From DASQUK01 sp963756425 (GTDB lineage: Bacteria > Actinomycetota > Acidimicrobiia > Acidimicrobiales > VFJN01), in contig CAVWNW010000012.1 in NCBI GenBank assembly GCA_963756425.1, positions 1 to 64,000 of the forward strand: a DNA stretch of 64,000 bases, in the 5' to 3' direction. Below the pieces are notes generated by a model. It had not been told where the DNA came from. It worked only from the letters and a program-made list of their open reading frames with translations, and did not search any database. Shown here piece after piece: positions 1 to 9,328 of the stretch (positions are counted from its first letter, which is position 1; every line of letters begins with the position of its first letter). A program made the translations under genes and the position numbers.

Positions 1-179
1 TGGACCTTTCTCGACCGGCGGTTGGGCAGGGGCGGGCCCCACCCTCCACCGTCACAGCCGGCGCCTCACCGCGACTCCGCCCCGCTCGACGCCTGACCCG
101 GACCCCCGACGTCTCCAACTACTCGCTCGGGTTCGCGCGCCCGGGTTGAGCCGCGCGGCATCTCGGTTCCTTGGTGCCA

Positions 180-1364
180 TCAGCCCCAGCGGGGTTGTTC
201 ATCAGGGTTGATGCCCAGGCTGAGCTTGCCCACGACCTCGTGTGTGAACATGGGGTTGCCGGGGTGAATGCGGCCGAGGCGAGCGTCGCGCACCAGTTGC
301 TCGAGCCGGTTCCGTTTGAAGATCCCGGCGCCGCCACTCACGTCAAGGGCCCGGTCCACCACCGACCACGCCTGGCTGACCACCGCGTGCTTGCAGGCCA
401 TGATCTTCACCGGCCAGTCGCCGCCGTGGTCCACACCCATGGTCCAGTCGTCGCACACCCGGTCGAGGTGTGCCTCGGCACCCTCGAGGGCGATGCGCAT
501 CTCGGCCACGGCGTGCTGGATCTCGGGGTGGTAGGCCATCGACCGCGTGAGCCCCACCGACGTCCGCTGCGGGAGCCGGGCCACGACCTCGTCGTAGGCC
601 CGCCGGGCGACGGCCAGGTAGATGCCGGCGAACCCGAGGAGGGCCCAGGCGAACAGAGCCACGTGGAAGGGACCGGCCCCGGAAAAGCCCGCCGGGCAGA
701 CCATCACGACATCTTCATCGGGGATGAACGCCCGGTCGAGCAGCGTGTCCTGGGAGGCAGTCGCCCGCATCCCTAGCACGTCCCACGTCTCCTCGATGTG
801 GTAGCGGGGGGCGTCGCGGCGCAGGAAGCCGTGCACGACGCGGGGCGCGGTCGGATCCGATGTGTCCATGGCGTGCACGCCCAGGTAGGTCCACACGGGG
901 GTGAGGCTGCCGAAGATCTTGTGAGCGGTGATCTCCCAGCCGCCGTCGACCCGGTCCGCCGTGCCCGACGACAGCAGGACCGGCACGTCGTTGCCGGCCT
1001 CACCGTGACCGGCGGCCAAGACGTGGCCGGCGGCGGCCTGGCGCAGGATCCAGTCGCCGCCCGGCGCCTCCATGCGCCGCAGGTCGGCGGCCAGCCCCAC
1101 CCAGTAGGTGTGCATGTTGACCGCCAGCGCCGTCGCCGGGGCGTGATAGGCCAGCCGGCGCTGCAGCCGGTTCACCTCCCCGAGACCGAGCCCCGCGCCC
1201 CCCAGGTCGGCCGGCAAGGCCACTTCCAGGTAGCCGCTGGCCCGCAGCTCGTCGAAGTCCTCGGTGAAGAAACGGTTCTCCCGGTCGTACACGGGCGCCC
1301 GCTCGTCGAACCGGCCCAGCATCTCGTCGGTGAGCACCTGAGCCGTCAGGTCGGTCGTCGTCAT
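180..1364 (-). CDS. Acyl-CoA dehydrogenase family protein
   Basis: A 394-residue protein of the usual acyl-CoA dehydrogenase length. It should be a cytoplasmic FAD enzyme that oxidises an acyl-CoA or related thioester. The N-terminal third is helical and ends in a GGAGLG turn. The middle has the beta-domain pattern with GNDVPV and a HKIFGS segment. The C-terminal helical bundle contains SGGAGIF and RDARLGRIHPGNP, typical of the flavin-binding end of the family. An AGGAGAGAG ribosome site lies just before the ATG. It is divergent from the SARP regulator and is the last gene before the left edge on this strand. Substrate cannot be told from sequence. Confidence 0.85.
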   Translation of the reverse strand: MTTTDLTAQVLTDEMLGRFDERAPVYDRENRFFTEDFDELRASGYLEVALPADLGGAGLGLGEVNRLQRRLAYHAPATALAVNMHTYWVGLAADLRRMEAPGGDWILRQAAAGHVLAAGHGEAGNDVPVLLSSGTADRVDGGWEITAHKIFGSLTPVWTYLGVHAMDTSDPTAPRVVHGFLRRDAPRYHIEETWDVLGMRATASQDTLLDRAFIPDEDVVMVCPAGFSGAGPFHVALFAWALLGFAGIYLAVARRAYDEVVARLPQRTSVGLTRSMAYHPEIQHAVAEMRIALEGAEAHLDRVCDDWTMGVDHGGDWPVKIMACKHAVVSQAWSVVDRALDVSGGAGIFKRNRLEQLVRDARLGRIHPGNPMFTHEVVGKLSLGINPDEQPRWG

Positions 1365-1767
1365 GGTCTCTCTCCTCGTGTCTTGTACAGCTGATGTGGA
1401 GGCCGTCTCCGAGGGCGGCCGACGGCGGTGATCGCGGCGAGGGCGGCCATGGATTTCGATCGCTTCAGTCGTAGCTCCCTTGGCGTCGTTGCCATGTCAC
1501 GATGATCCGACCATGTGCGATTGCGGTTCGATTGCAGGCGTGCTGGCGTGGCGCTGGTCCAGCTCGTCCACGCGTGCCGAGTGGCCGGAACACCCGGCGT
1601 CGTGGCCCTCGCGGCTATGCGTCGACGAGCTCGAGTTCTGCAACAGGCCTGCAACCGACAGGTACATCGTGGACCACGTGCGCGGCGCCCGGGTGACACG
1701 CTTGTGCCCGATGAACGGCGGCGAACGGATCGTCCACCGCTTGGCTGGTTGAGGTGAGCTGGTCGCC
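1365..1767. promoter_or_regulatory. Divergent intergenic region, dehydrogenase / SARP regulator
   Basis: About 400 bases between two divergent starts. Several short ORFs cross it, but none has a convincing ribosome site or protein-like composition. It must hold promoters for both neighbours; I cannot assign exact -10/-35 boxes. The closeness of the SARP gene makes this a plausible place for SARP control of the dehydrogenase (inference). Confidence 0.4.
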
Positions 1768-4700
1768 GTGACCACCGACCAGGCACCCCAGCAGCCGCGG
1801 TTGCGGGTCAGGCTGCTCGGCACCTTCGCAGTGGAACGCGACGGTGTCGCCCTCCCTGCCGCCGAGGTCGGTAGCCGCAAGGCTCGCACCGTGCTGAAGA
1901 TCCTTGCCGGGCACCGTGGCCGCACTGTGTCGATGCACTTGTTGGTGGCGTCGCTGTGGGGCGATGCGTCGCCGGCGGACGCGGCCGCCAACGTGGCCAC
2001 GCTCGTCAGTCGCTTGCGGGCCGCCTTGGGTGCAGGAGTCATCGACGGCTCTCGGGCGGGCTACCGGCTGTTGACGGGTTCCTCGGTGGTTGTCGACTTG
2101 GACGAGGCGGCCGAATTGGTGGCCGAGGCCGACGCCCGGCTGGGGTCAGGGCAACCGGCGCTGGCCACGGTGGCCGCCGACGCGGCCAGCGCCCTGCTCG
2201 GCCCGGGGACGGTGCTCGAGGACGAGCCCGATGCTGACGTGGCAGGCGAGGCCGGCCGCGAGGCCGAGCGACTGTCCCGGCGGGCACGCTCGGCGTGCTG
2301 GCGCGCCGCAGCGGCGGTGGGCGATCACCGCCGCGCCCTGGCCGTGGCGACAGATGCCACCGCGGCCGACCCTCTCGACGAGGAGGCGCATCGGGCGATC
2401 ATGCTGGCGTATCACCGACTGGGTGAGCCGGGCGAGGCCCTGGCCGCCTACGAGCGGCTGCGCACGGTGCTCGTCGAGGAGTTGGGGGCCGACCCGGGAC
2501 CGGAGACAGAGCGCGTGTATCGGGCGGTGCTCCAAGGCGAGCCCGTCGAGGCGGAGGCGCCTTCGAAGCAGCAGAGAGCCACGGCGGGCAAGGCGAGACT
2601 GGTTGGTCGTGCCGACGAGCTGGAACAGATGGTCGGATGGTGGGCGGCGGCGGCCCGCGGCGCGACCACCTGCGTGCTGGTGTGCGGTGAGGCCGGCATC
2701 GGCAAGACGGCGCTGGCTGGCGAGCTGGTCCGACAGGCGGAAGCCGGCGGTGCCGCGACGCTCACGGCTCGCTGCTATGAGGCCGAGCGTTCGTTGTTCC
2801 TGCAGCCGGTGCTCGATCTCGTCCGAGCCGCAACCGCGGCCATTCAACCCGACCGGTTGCGGGAGGCCGCCGGCGACTGGGCGGGGCCGCTGGGTGCGCT
2901 CGTTCCGGAGATGAACCGCCTGCTGCGCCCGATCGGCTACCAGCCGGCGCTCGCCGAGCTGGAACGACGCAGGACGTTCGAAGCGGTAGCCAGCTTCCTC
3001 GTGGCCCTGGCCCGGCAGCGACCACTCCTCGTTGTGCTGGACGACCTACACCTCGCAGGCGCATCGACCGTCGAGCTGTTGCATTTCCTTCTTCGGTGGG
3101 AGCCGGCTGCGCCGTTGCTCGTGCTGGCCACGCTGCGTGCCGAGGAGGCGGACGAAGCACTCGAGCAACTGGGGTCCGTCGCGGCCGTGGTCGAGTTGGG
3201 GCCACTGCCGGAGTCCGCCGTGGTCGAGCTGGCGACGCGCATGGGCTTGCACGACCGCGCCCCCGAGGTGCTCTCGCTCACGCGCGGCCACACGCTGTTC
3301 GTCGTGGAGGCGTTGCGGGCGCTGACCGAGGACGCTGACAGCCAGGCGATGCCCGTGTCTCTCCAGGCCGCCGTCGTCGCCCGGGCCCGGCGCTGTGGGC
3401 CCGGGGCCGAGGAGATGCTGCGCTTCGCCGCCGTAGCGGGCAGCTCACTTGACATCGACGAGATCGCTGAGCTCGCCGACCAGTCCGCGGAGCACATCGC
3501 CCGGTGCGCGGAGCGGGCCCACCGGGCTCGGCTCCTCACCGAGGTCGAGGGCCGATACGACTTCGAAAACGAGCTGGTCCGGTCGGCCCTGTACGAGACG
3601 ACCCCCCTCCCCACGCGGGTGCTGCGGCACCGTCGCCTCGCCCACCGCAGCGCGGACCGGCCAGAAGCCGCCGCATCCCATGCGGCTGCCGCCGGTGAGT
3701 GGCAGCTCGCGGTGACCTACTGGGTGGAGGCGGCCCGGAGGGCGGCGTCGGCGTTCGCCAACCGGGAGGCCGACGCCCTGCTCACCAAGGCGCTCGAAGT
3801 ATCGGCGTTGATCGACGCACCGTCGCTCGCCGCTCACGCCCAGTTCGACCGCGGTCGAGCGCGGCTGGCGCTCGGCCACTACGAGTCCGCCACGGCCGAC
3901 CTGGCCACCGCCCAGCAGTTGGCCAGCGCGCTCGGCGACTCGAGCTTGGAGGCAGCCGCCGTCGAACAGCTCGCGTGGGCTGCGTACCACGCCCGCGACG
4001 GACGCGTGTCCCCGCTGGCGGAGCGCGCAGTCAGGCATCCATCGGCGGGTGCTGGTGCCCGGGTGTTGTGGGGCCGGGTCCTGAACATGTCCGGGGACGT
4101 GGTCGGGGCCATCGATGCGTTGGAACACGTCGTCGCGTCGGCGGACGAGATCGACCCGTCGGTGTCGGCGACCGCAACCAGTTACCTGGCCACCGTGTTG
4201 TGTCATGCCGACCGCTTCGGCGAAGCGGCGCGCGTGGCCGACGACGCCATGGAGCGCTGCCGGCACACCGGGGCGCTGCGAGCCATGCTCAGTGCCCGCA
4301 TGTTCGGCGCCATGGCCCGGGCCAACCTCGGCGAGTTCGGTGCCGCCCTCGAACTGGCGACGCAGCTCCGCGACGAGGCTGACCGCTTCAACGCGCCGTT
4401 CTACCGGCCCCGAGCGCTGAATGTCCTGGCCTGGATCTGGCGGGAGCTGGGCCAGCCCGAGCTGGCCCGAGACCTGGCCACGGAGGCATTCGAGACCTGC
4501 TCCGGAGGAGAGGGGCGCGATGCCGAGCGTGAACCGGCCGCCAACGCCCTGCTCGCGCTGGCCGAGTCCGCCGTGCTCGCCGGTGACCCCGCCATTGCGG
4601 TCGACTTCCTGAGCCAGATCGACCCCCTGCTCAGTCGCGGCGTCGCCTACGCGTGGAGGATCGAGCTCCGGCAGCTCGAGCTGCTGGCTCGTCTCGACCT

Positions 4701-4956
4701 TCCCAGGGCGGAGGAGCTGCGCGACATCGCCCGCCTCCGCGGCTCCACGAAATACGAGGCCCTCGCCCTCTCCCATCTCGGACGGCCCACCCAAGCCGCC
4801 ACCGTGGCCGCCCAGACCGGTTCCGACTGGCTGTTGGCCGCCGTCGCCACACCGGACGAGGCACGCCAGGCAGCCGTGCGGGTCGCACAGCGGCTCCCCG
4901 CTGAGCTACGCGCCGAGTTCCTCGCACGAGGAGCCCTCACCCACCGACGCCAGTAG
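1768..4956 (+). CDS. SARP/AfsR-type transcriptional regulator with ATPase and TPR domains
   Basis: A 1062-residue regulator starting at GTG. Residues about 10-95 form an OmpR-like winged helix (RLLGTFAVERDG, LLVASLWG). Residues about 100-260 are the bacterial transcriptional activation domain ending in LVEELGADPGPETER. A STAND/AAA ATPase follows, with Walker A GEAGIGKT near residue 306 and Walker B LLVVLDDLHL near residue 423. The C-terminal half is TPR-like helical repeats. This order (wHTH, BTAD, ATPase, TPR) is the AfsR/large SARP type, which activates specialised-metabolism or catabolic promoters through direct repeats. It faces away from an acyl-CoA dehydrogenase gene; the true regulon is not visible. 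Confidence 0.88.
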   Translation: MTTDQAPQQPRLRVRLLGTFAVERDGVALPAAEVGSRKARTVLKILAGHRGRTVSMHLLVASLWGDASPADAAANVATLVSRLRAALGAGVIDGSRAGYRLLTGSSVVVDLDEAAELVAEADARLGSGQPALATVAADAASALLGPGTVLEDEPDADVAGEAGREAERLSRRARSACWRAAAAVGDHRRALAVATDATAADPLDEEAHRAIMLAYHRLGEPGEALAAYERLRTVLVEELGADPGPETERVYRAVLQGEPVEAEAPSKQQRATAGKARLVGRADELEQMVGWWAAAARGATTCVLVCGEAGIGKTALAGELVRQAEAGGAATLTARCYEAERSLFLQPVLDLVRAATAAIQPDRLREAAGDWAGPLGALVPEMNRLLRPIGYQPALAELERRRTFEAVASFLVALARQRPLLVVLDDLHLAGASTVELLHFLLRWEPAAPLLVLATLRAEEADEALEQLGSVAAVVELGPLPESAVVELATRMGLHDRAPEVLSLTRGHTLFVVEALRALTEDADSQAMPVSLQAAVVARARRCGPGAEEMLRFAAVAGSSLDIDEIAELADQSAEHIARCAERAHRARLLTEVEGRYDFENELVRSALYETTPLPTRVLRHRRLAHRSADRPEAAASHAAAAGEWQLAVTYWVEAARRAASAFANREADALLTKALEVSALIDAPSLAAHAQFDRGRARLALGHYESATADLATAQQLASALGDSSLEAAAVEQLAWAAYHARDGRVSPLAERAVRHPSAGAGARVLWGRVLNMSGDVVGAIDALEHVVASADEIDPSVSATATSYLATVLCHADRFGEAARVADDAMERCRHTGALRAMLSARMFGAMARANLGEFGAALELATQLRDEADRFNAPFYRPRALNVLAWIWRELGQPELARDLATEAFETCSGGEGRDAEREPAANALLALAESAVLAGDPAIAVDFLSQIDPLLSRGVAYAWRIELRQLELLARLDLPRAEELRDIARLRGSTKYEALALSHLGRPTQAATVAAQTGSDWLLAAVATPDEARQAAVRVAQRLPAELRAEFLARGALTHRRQ

Positions 4957-4968
4957 CTCCGAGGGACG

Positions 4969-5748
4969 TCACGCACGCCGGCCGACCCCCACGATCACTG
5001 CCGCCGGCCAGTCCAGCTCGTGCTCAGCGAGGCCGGCGAGCGCCGCGGCCGCCTCCTGCCTGACGGCGCGCTCATCGGCCCCGAGCACCGCCGTCGATGC
5101 CATTGACAACCGGTAGTCGAGATAGGCCTCGGTGCCGGGCCACGGTATGGTCACCGTGACCGCCTCGACCTCGCCGTTTAGTCCCGCCCCTTCGAGCAAC
5201 CCGGCCACCGCTGCCACTGACCCGACGCGGTCGCCCAACGAGTCCACGACCTCACCCATCGTGGATCGGGACCGGCCCGCATGGCGCTCGAGCGTGTTCA
5301 TCACGATCGTCTTGGGCGCGTAGCGCGGCTCGGGTCGGGCCCACGTCGTCATGCCGACGATCGAGGCCACACGGGCCATCTCGCTGGCAGCCGCTGCCGG
5401 GTCGGGGAAGTGGTTGATGCCGAACACGCAGACGGCGGCCCCGAAGGAGTCGGCTCGAAACGGCAACCGCTCTGCGTCAGCTCGCAGCCGCCTGCGCGCC
5501 GGGTTGTGACGCAGCTGCCCCATCGACAGGTCGAGGGCGACGGTGTCGTGAAAGCGACGGCCGGCGGCCCCGGCCCCGGCCGCGACGTCCAGCACGGTGC
5601 CCTGGACCGCGCCGAGCGCTTCGATGAGGGGCTGGGCGAGATACCGGTAGACGACCCGGTCGGCAGCGCCGGCGAACCCGTCGGCGGATCGGTCGTAGGC
5701 GGTAGCGACGAGGCGCCTCGTGTCGGATCCCGGAGTCGACCAGCTCAC
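4969..5748 (-). CDS. SAM-dependent class I methyltransferase
   Basis: The start is taken as the GTG at 5748, which overlaps the stop of the upstream phosphotransferase gene by 4 bp (GTGA). The longer open frame upstream lies inside that gene. The 259-residue product has the Rossmann motif I VLDVAAGAGAAG, an acidic post-I strand VALDLS, and the DAERLPF segment typical of UbiE-like enzymes. Translational coupling with the phosphotransferase suggests both act on one small molecule, or that a modification function is kept as a pair (inference). The methyl acceptor is unknown. Confidence 0.8.
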   Translation of the reverse strand: MSWSTPGSDTRRLVATAYDRSADGFAGAADRVVYRYLAQPLIEALGAVQGTVLDVAAGAGAAGRRFHDTVALDLSMGQLRHNPARRRLRADAERLPFRADSFGAAVCVFGINHFPDPAAAASEMARVASIVGMTTWARPEPRYAPKTIVMNTLERHAGRSRSTMGEVVDSLGDRVGSVAAVAGLLEGAGLNGEVEAVTVTIPWPGTEAYLDYRLSMASTAVLGADERAVRQEAAAALAGLAEHELDWPAAVIVGVGRRA

Positions 5749-6773
5749 GTCGAGTCCAATACCTCGATGGCCTCGCGCACCCTGGCCGACCACCACACCA
5801 GACCGGCGCGCTCGCGTTGGCACACCCGCTCGTCGGATGAGTCGGTGGCGCCGAGCGCCTTCTCCCAGCCGAGCTGCGCCAGTGCGCCCAGCAGAGCCAG
5901 ACGCAGCGCATCCTCGTCGTGGTCCGCACCGCCCGCCGCCCGGATGTCGGCCAGCAGGTCGTCATGGGTGGCGTCGATGGAGGCCGCATTGATGGCCAGG
6001 AACCAGGCAAAGTCCACAGCCGCGGGCGCCCACGTCGTGAGGCTGCCCCAGTCCAAGACGACAACCCGACCGTCGCGGAAACCCAGGTTGGCCAGCTTGA
6101 GGTCGCCGTGGACGAGGGTGCACGTGCGGCGAGTGAGCAGCCGGGCCAGCGTCTCGGGATGATCGTGGACGCGCGCCACCGCGGCGGCGACCTCGTCGGG
6201 TACCAGATCACCGAATCGGTCCCAACCTCGCAGGGCGAGCGCCGGAACCGCGGCGTCTCGAGCGAAACGTGCCGTGACCGACGGCGACAGGAAGCGGTAC
6301 AGCTCCGCCAGCGGTGTAAGCCCCTCGGGGCGCGTCCCCCACCGGAAGGCGCCGTGGAGCTCTGCCGCCGCGGCCAGGATCCGTCGGCTGTCGGCCCGCG
6401 AAAGGCGGCGACCAGCAGCGAACAGGTCGGCCGACACGTCCCGCATGACCACCTTCGAGCCATGCTCGCCAGCGGGCTCCACGGCCAAGACGGCATGGTC
6501 GATGACGCCGGGCACCCGATTGAAGACGCCGGACGACCAAAGCACGAACACACTGCTGACATCTCCCGTCGCCAGCGCGATCCAATCCGACCCGGGATCC
6601 ACGTGTTTGACCACCAGCCGCTGCCCGTCATCCAACTGCACCTGCTCGAGCCGCGCCCCCGACTTGCCGTCACTTGTCAGCGGTCGACGCCAGGCAACCG
6701 TGCCGTGCACACCGGGGAGGTGTCCGCTCGTATCGACCGACGTCTTGACGTCGCGCTCGTTCATCGAAGCCAC
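5745..6773 (-). CDS. Aminoglycoside phosphotransferase (APH) family protein
   Basis: A 342-residue kinase-fold protein. The catalytic loop LVHGDLKLANLGF and the metal-binding segment VVLDWGSLT are diagnostic of APH/choline-kinase-like phosphotransferases. An N-terminal segment with QRLVVKHV fits the ATP-binding lysine strand. Two ATGs three codons apart could start it. It overlaps the following methyltransferase by 4 bp. APH-fold enzymes phosphorylate antibiotics, sugars, choline or other alcohols; nothing here distinguishes these, and resistance should not be assumed. Confidence 0.78.
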   Translation of the reverse strand: MASMNERDVKTSVDTSGHLPGVHGTVAWRRPLTSDGKSGARLEQVQLDDGQRLVVKHVDPGSDWIALATGDVSSVFVLWSSGVFNRVPGVIDHAVLAVEPAGEHGSKVVMRDVSADLFAAGRRLSRADSRRILAAAAELHGAFRWGTRPEGLTPLAELYRFLSPSVTARFARDAAVPALALRGWDRFGDLVPDEVAAAVARVHDHPETLARLLTRRTCTLVHGDLKLANLGFRDGRVVVLDWGSLTTWAPAAVDFAWFLAINAASIDATHDDLLADIRAAGGADHDEDALRLALLGALAQLGWEKALGATDSSDERVCQRERAGLVWWSARVREAIEVLDST

Positions 6774-7188
6774 TCTCGCCGCCCCCGTTGCAGACGGGTT
6801 GCAGTCGAGTTCTCCCCAAGGTGCTGACGAGGCGCGCCAAGTCGCCGAGCAGGTGCTCCACGTCGCGCGTTATCAAGCATGGCGATGGCGAGTGTGTCTC
6901 GAGCTCCTCCGTCCATTCCCTCGCCGTGACGATGCGGTCGTGCGTGAACACTCGGCGATCGAGGTCGACGAAGACGTCCGTGCACGCAGCCATCTCGAGA
7001 GCATGGGTTCTGACGAGATCGCGGGGGCGGTGCCATGCGGGATGCAATCGTGCAATGGCTGCGGAGCAAAGCTACGGGCCGCGATTCAGAACGGCCGCCC
7101 GTCGGGTCCTTCGTACAGATCGCCAAGGCGCCGGATCGGTAGTTCGGTCTCTGCTGATTCGATCAGTTGAGCGACGAACGGAGGGTTC
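6774..7188. other. No supported gene (about 415 bases)
   Basis: Overlapping short ORFs occur on both strands. One minus-strand frame (about 6950-7047) reads protein-like (DVFVDLDRRVFTHDR) but has no ribosome site and soon loses protein character. It may be a remnant of a decayed gene; I do not call it. Confidence 0.3.
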
Positions 7189-7902
7189 CTACACGGGTGT
7201 GAACGTATCGCCGACTCGCACGATCCCGGGTTGTATGACGAGCGCGCCCACCGCCAGGCAACGGTTTCGTTCGCGATTGATTGTTCGCAGTACGTCGAGG
7301 TCCCGCTCTACACCGCCGGCCTGCGGGCGCGTCGTCATCACGCACCGCTCGATGCGCATGTCCACATCGAGCACAGCGTCACCCAGCGCCATCCTGGACC
7401 CAACGAATGCGTCCTCGCCCTCGCCTTCGAGGTACACGTTCGCGCGGAAGCGACGCCGATCCCATGTTCCGATCGTCCGAGTGGAAACGAGCGACACCCG
7501 GGCGCGTTCCGAATCGTGGAACGCCCCTCCCGCGCCCTCGAACGGCGCCCACTGGCTCGTCGCCTCGTCCTCGAAATCGACCGGGTTCTCGTAGCGGCGC
7601 GCGACTTCGGCATCGGCTGACCGCAGCGTCACACGCCGATCCAGCCACGCGGACAACGCGTTGGCATCGCGTGTCACCGAACCGTCAGGCAACGTGATGT
7701 CAACACCGCCGTCGTCTAGCAGTCGAGCCGCCCCGAACAGCAACTGCGGGACGCGTCGTCCGGTAAGCCCGAAGCCGGTATCGACGTCGAAGAGCGCGAA
7801 TCGTCGATCGCCTTCGAGACCGGCGGCTGTCACGGCCGCCAGATCGAGCCGTTCGCCTTGCAGCGACTTGACCGGGTATCGCCACAACTCGAGCACTCTC
7901 AT
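7189..7902 (-). CDS. MOSC domain protein with N-terminal beta-barrel
   Basis: A 237-residue protein beginning with the MOSC_N pattern LWRYPVKSLQGE, followed by GLEGDRRFALFD. The C-terminal MOSC domain includes the conserved cysteine region ERCVMTTRPQAGG and the closing DLDVLRTINRERN / IQPGIVRVGD. This family includes mARC-type and YcbX-type molybdenum-cofactor enzymes that reduce N-hydroxylated compounds. It stands alone and its substrate is unknown. The stretch from 7903 to 8280 on its upstream side carries no supported gene. Confidence 0.82.
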   Translation of the reverse strand: MRVLELWRYPVKSLQGERLDLAAVTAAGLEGDRRFALFDVDTGFGLTGRRVPQLLFGAARLLDDGGVDITLPDGSVTRDANALSAWLDRRVTLRSADAEVARRYENPVDFEDEATSQWAPFEGAGGAFHDSERARVSLVSTRTIGTWDRRRFRANVYLEGEGEDAFVGSRMALGDAVLDVDMRIERCVMTTRPQAGGVERDLDVLRTINRERNRCLAVGALVIQPGIVRVGDTFTPV

Positions 7903-8280
7903 TTAGCTGGACGCTACGACCGTCTGATCACAACGACAACGCGGTCGAACCCACGCGAAACGCGACGCTGGGCCAGACCGAGCTCTCTCCCAAAGGCCCC
8001 GGAACGCGGACAGGGGGCCCTGTGGTTGGCTGGGGAAACGGAGCTACGGGTGGTCCGTATCTCTCCGGAGCTCGGCGGTGAACCGCCCCGGGCTGACCGG
8101 GCCTCGCACTCAGGCAATCTGCCGTCGTCACGATCGCGGATCGACAGGTCCTGGCCCGCCGCCTCGTCGTCGTCGGGCGGCCGCCGACCGCGACGCCGAG
8201 GGTCACCCCCCGGACAGGCGGTCGAGCGTCGCCGCCTCCTCACCTGGGTTGTGATCGCGGTGGCGCCCTACGATCGAGCC

Positions 8281-8538
8281 GTGGCCAGTGCTTCGCCGTC
8301 GCCGACACCCAATCCCGACGCCACCAAGTTCACCTTGGACACAACCCTTCCGGCGACGTTCAACGTGACTAGCGCTGATGCTGCGGTCGGCAACCGGTTC
8401 GCCGAGGACGTGTTCGCGGCCGGTGGCGTCGCTTCCGTCTTCGGGGTGAACGACTTCGTGACCGTCACCCGTCAACCCGGGGCGGATTGGGGGCCGATCG
8501 TGGCGGCGGTGCAGGCGGCAGCGGCAACCCATCTGTAG
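8281..8538 (+). CDS. Nfu/NifU N-terminal domain protein
   Basis: An 85-residue protein starting at GTG. The pattern TPNPDATKFTLD followed by FAEDVFAAGGVASVFG and VNDFVTVTR is the Nfu N-terminal domain (scaffold N domain), seen both fused to NifU-type Fe-S scaffolds and alone. The Cys-X2-Cys NifU domain that would carry the cluster is absent, so this is the stand-alone N domain. The open frame runs far upstream, but that part looks like non-coding GC-rich sequence. Its cellular role is not established. Confidence 0.72.
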   Translation: MASASPSPTPNPDATKFTLDTTLPATFNVTSADAAVGNRFAEDVFAAGGVASVFGVNDFVTVTRQPGADWGPIVAAVQAAAATHL

Positions 8539-8769
8539 CTCTTCAGGCTCGACCAGGTGGATCCAGCGGTGGCCGCCGACGGCTCGTACGAGTGTGACGA
8601 GCGCGCGATCTCGACGCCGCGGCTCCAACGCCTGGCCCGCAACTACCGGGTACCGGTCGACCATAAGAGGCTTCGAAGCGAGCGTACGAAGCGGGTGCGC
8701 CGCCCGCCATCTGGCAGGTGGCCCGTTGCGGGGCGTCGAGATGTCCTACCTCGGTGCGGTGGTCTCCGG

Positions 8770-9277
8770 GGTGAGCCCAGTCGGGCCACGCCGGCAGCCT
8801 CGACCCGAGTCGACACCCGCAGCGTGGTGAGGACGCTCGACACGTGATGGCTCGCCGTATTGCGGCTGATGAAGAGCGCCTCGCCGATCCGGGGGTTCCT
8901 GTACCGAGCGGCGAACACCTCGAGTTCCCGCTACGTCAGTCCGAGCGTGGCGAGCCCGAGCTGGGTGGGGCCGGGCGCGTCGCTGGCAACGGCTCGGCGA
9001 TCAGGTCGATCCGGGCGCGGCGAGCGAGAGCCTCGATCTCCCGGCGGAGCGGCTCTGCACCGAGCTTGTTGGCGGTCGCATGGGCGGCGGTCAGCGCGTC
9101 GATGGCACGGGACGGGTAGCCGCCGGTGGCTAGCACGGCCTCGGCTTCGCGGTGGCGCGCGTGCGCGGTCCGATGGGGATTGCCCTCGGCGGCGCCGGCG
9201 GCTGCGGCCTGTTGCCACATATCGGGGTCCGCCCGGGCCAGCTCCGCGTCACAGAACGCCCGGTGGGCGCGGGTCAC
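8770..9277 (-). pseudogene. Decayed 3' end of a LuxR-family ATPase regulator
   Basis: The minus strand encodes the typical C-terminal region of a large LuxR regulator: EAEAVLATGG, then GAEPLRREIEALARRARIDL, then a LuxR helix-turn-helix with IGEALFISRNTASHHVSSVL and STRVEAAGVA. The two parts are in different frames, so there is a frameshift near 8.97 kb. An in-frame TAG (8931-8933) then sits where the family has the LT-P/A-RE motif. There is no ATPase part upstream. It is a 5'-truncated, twice-broken remnant. The adjoining 8539-8769 holds no gene. Confidence 0.75.
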
Positions 9278-9328
9278 CTCCTAGTTCTGGGGCAGTTCGC
9301 GGACATGGACTCGTGACGTTGGGAGGTG

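Noticed and set aside
1..179. Possible gene end at the left edge
   Set aside because: No coherent coding frame or motif is visible in the first 179 bases.
3445..4794. A 449-codon minus-strand ORF inside the SARP regulator gene
   Set aside because: Antisense shadow of the TPR region, no ribosome site and no recognisable fold.
5745..6773. Antibiotic resistance gene
   Set aside because: The kinase fold is clear but APH-fold proteins have many substrates; nothing supports a resistance role.
6950..7047. A short minus-strand frame with protein-like sequence (DVFVDLDRRVFTHDR)
   Set aside because: No start signal, no continuation and no recognised family; kept only as a possible remnant.
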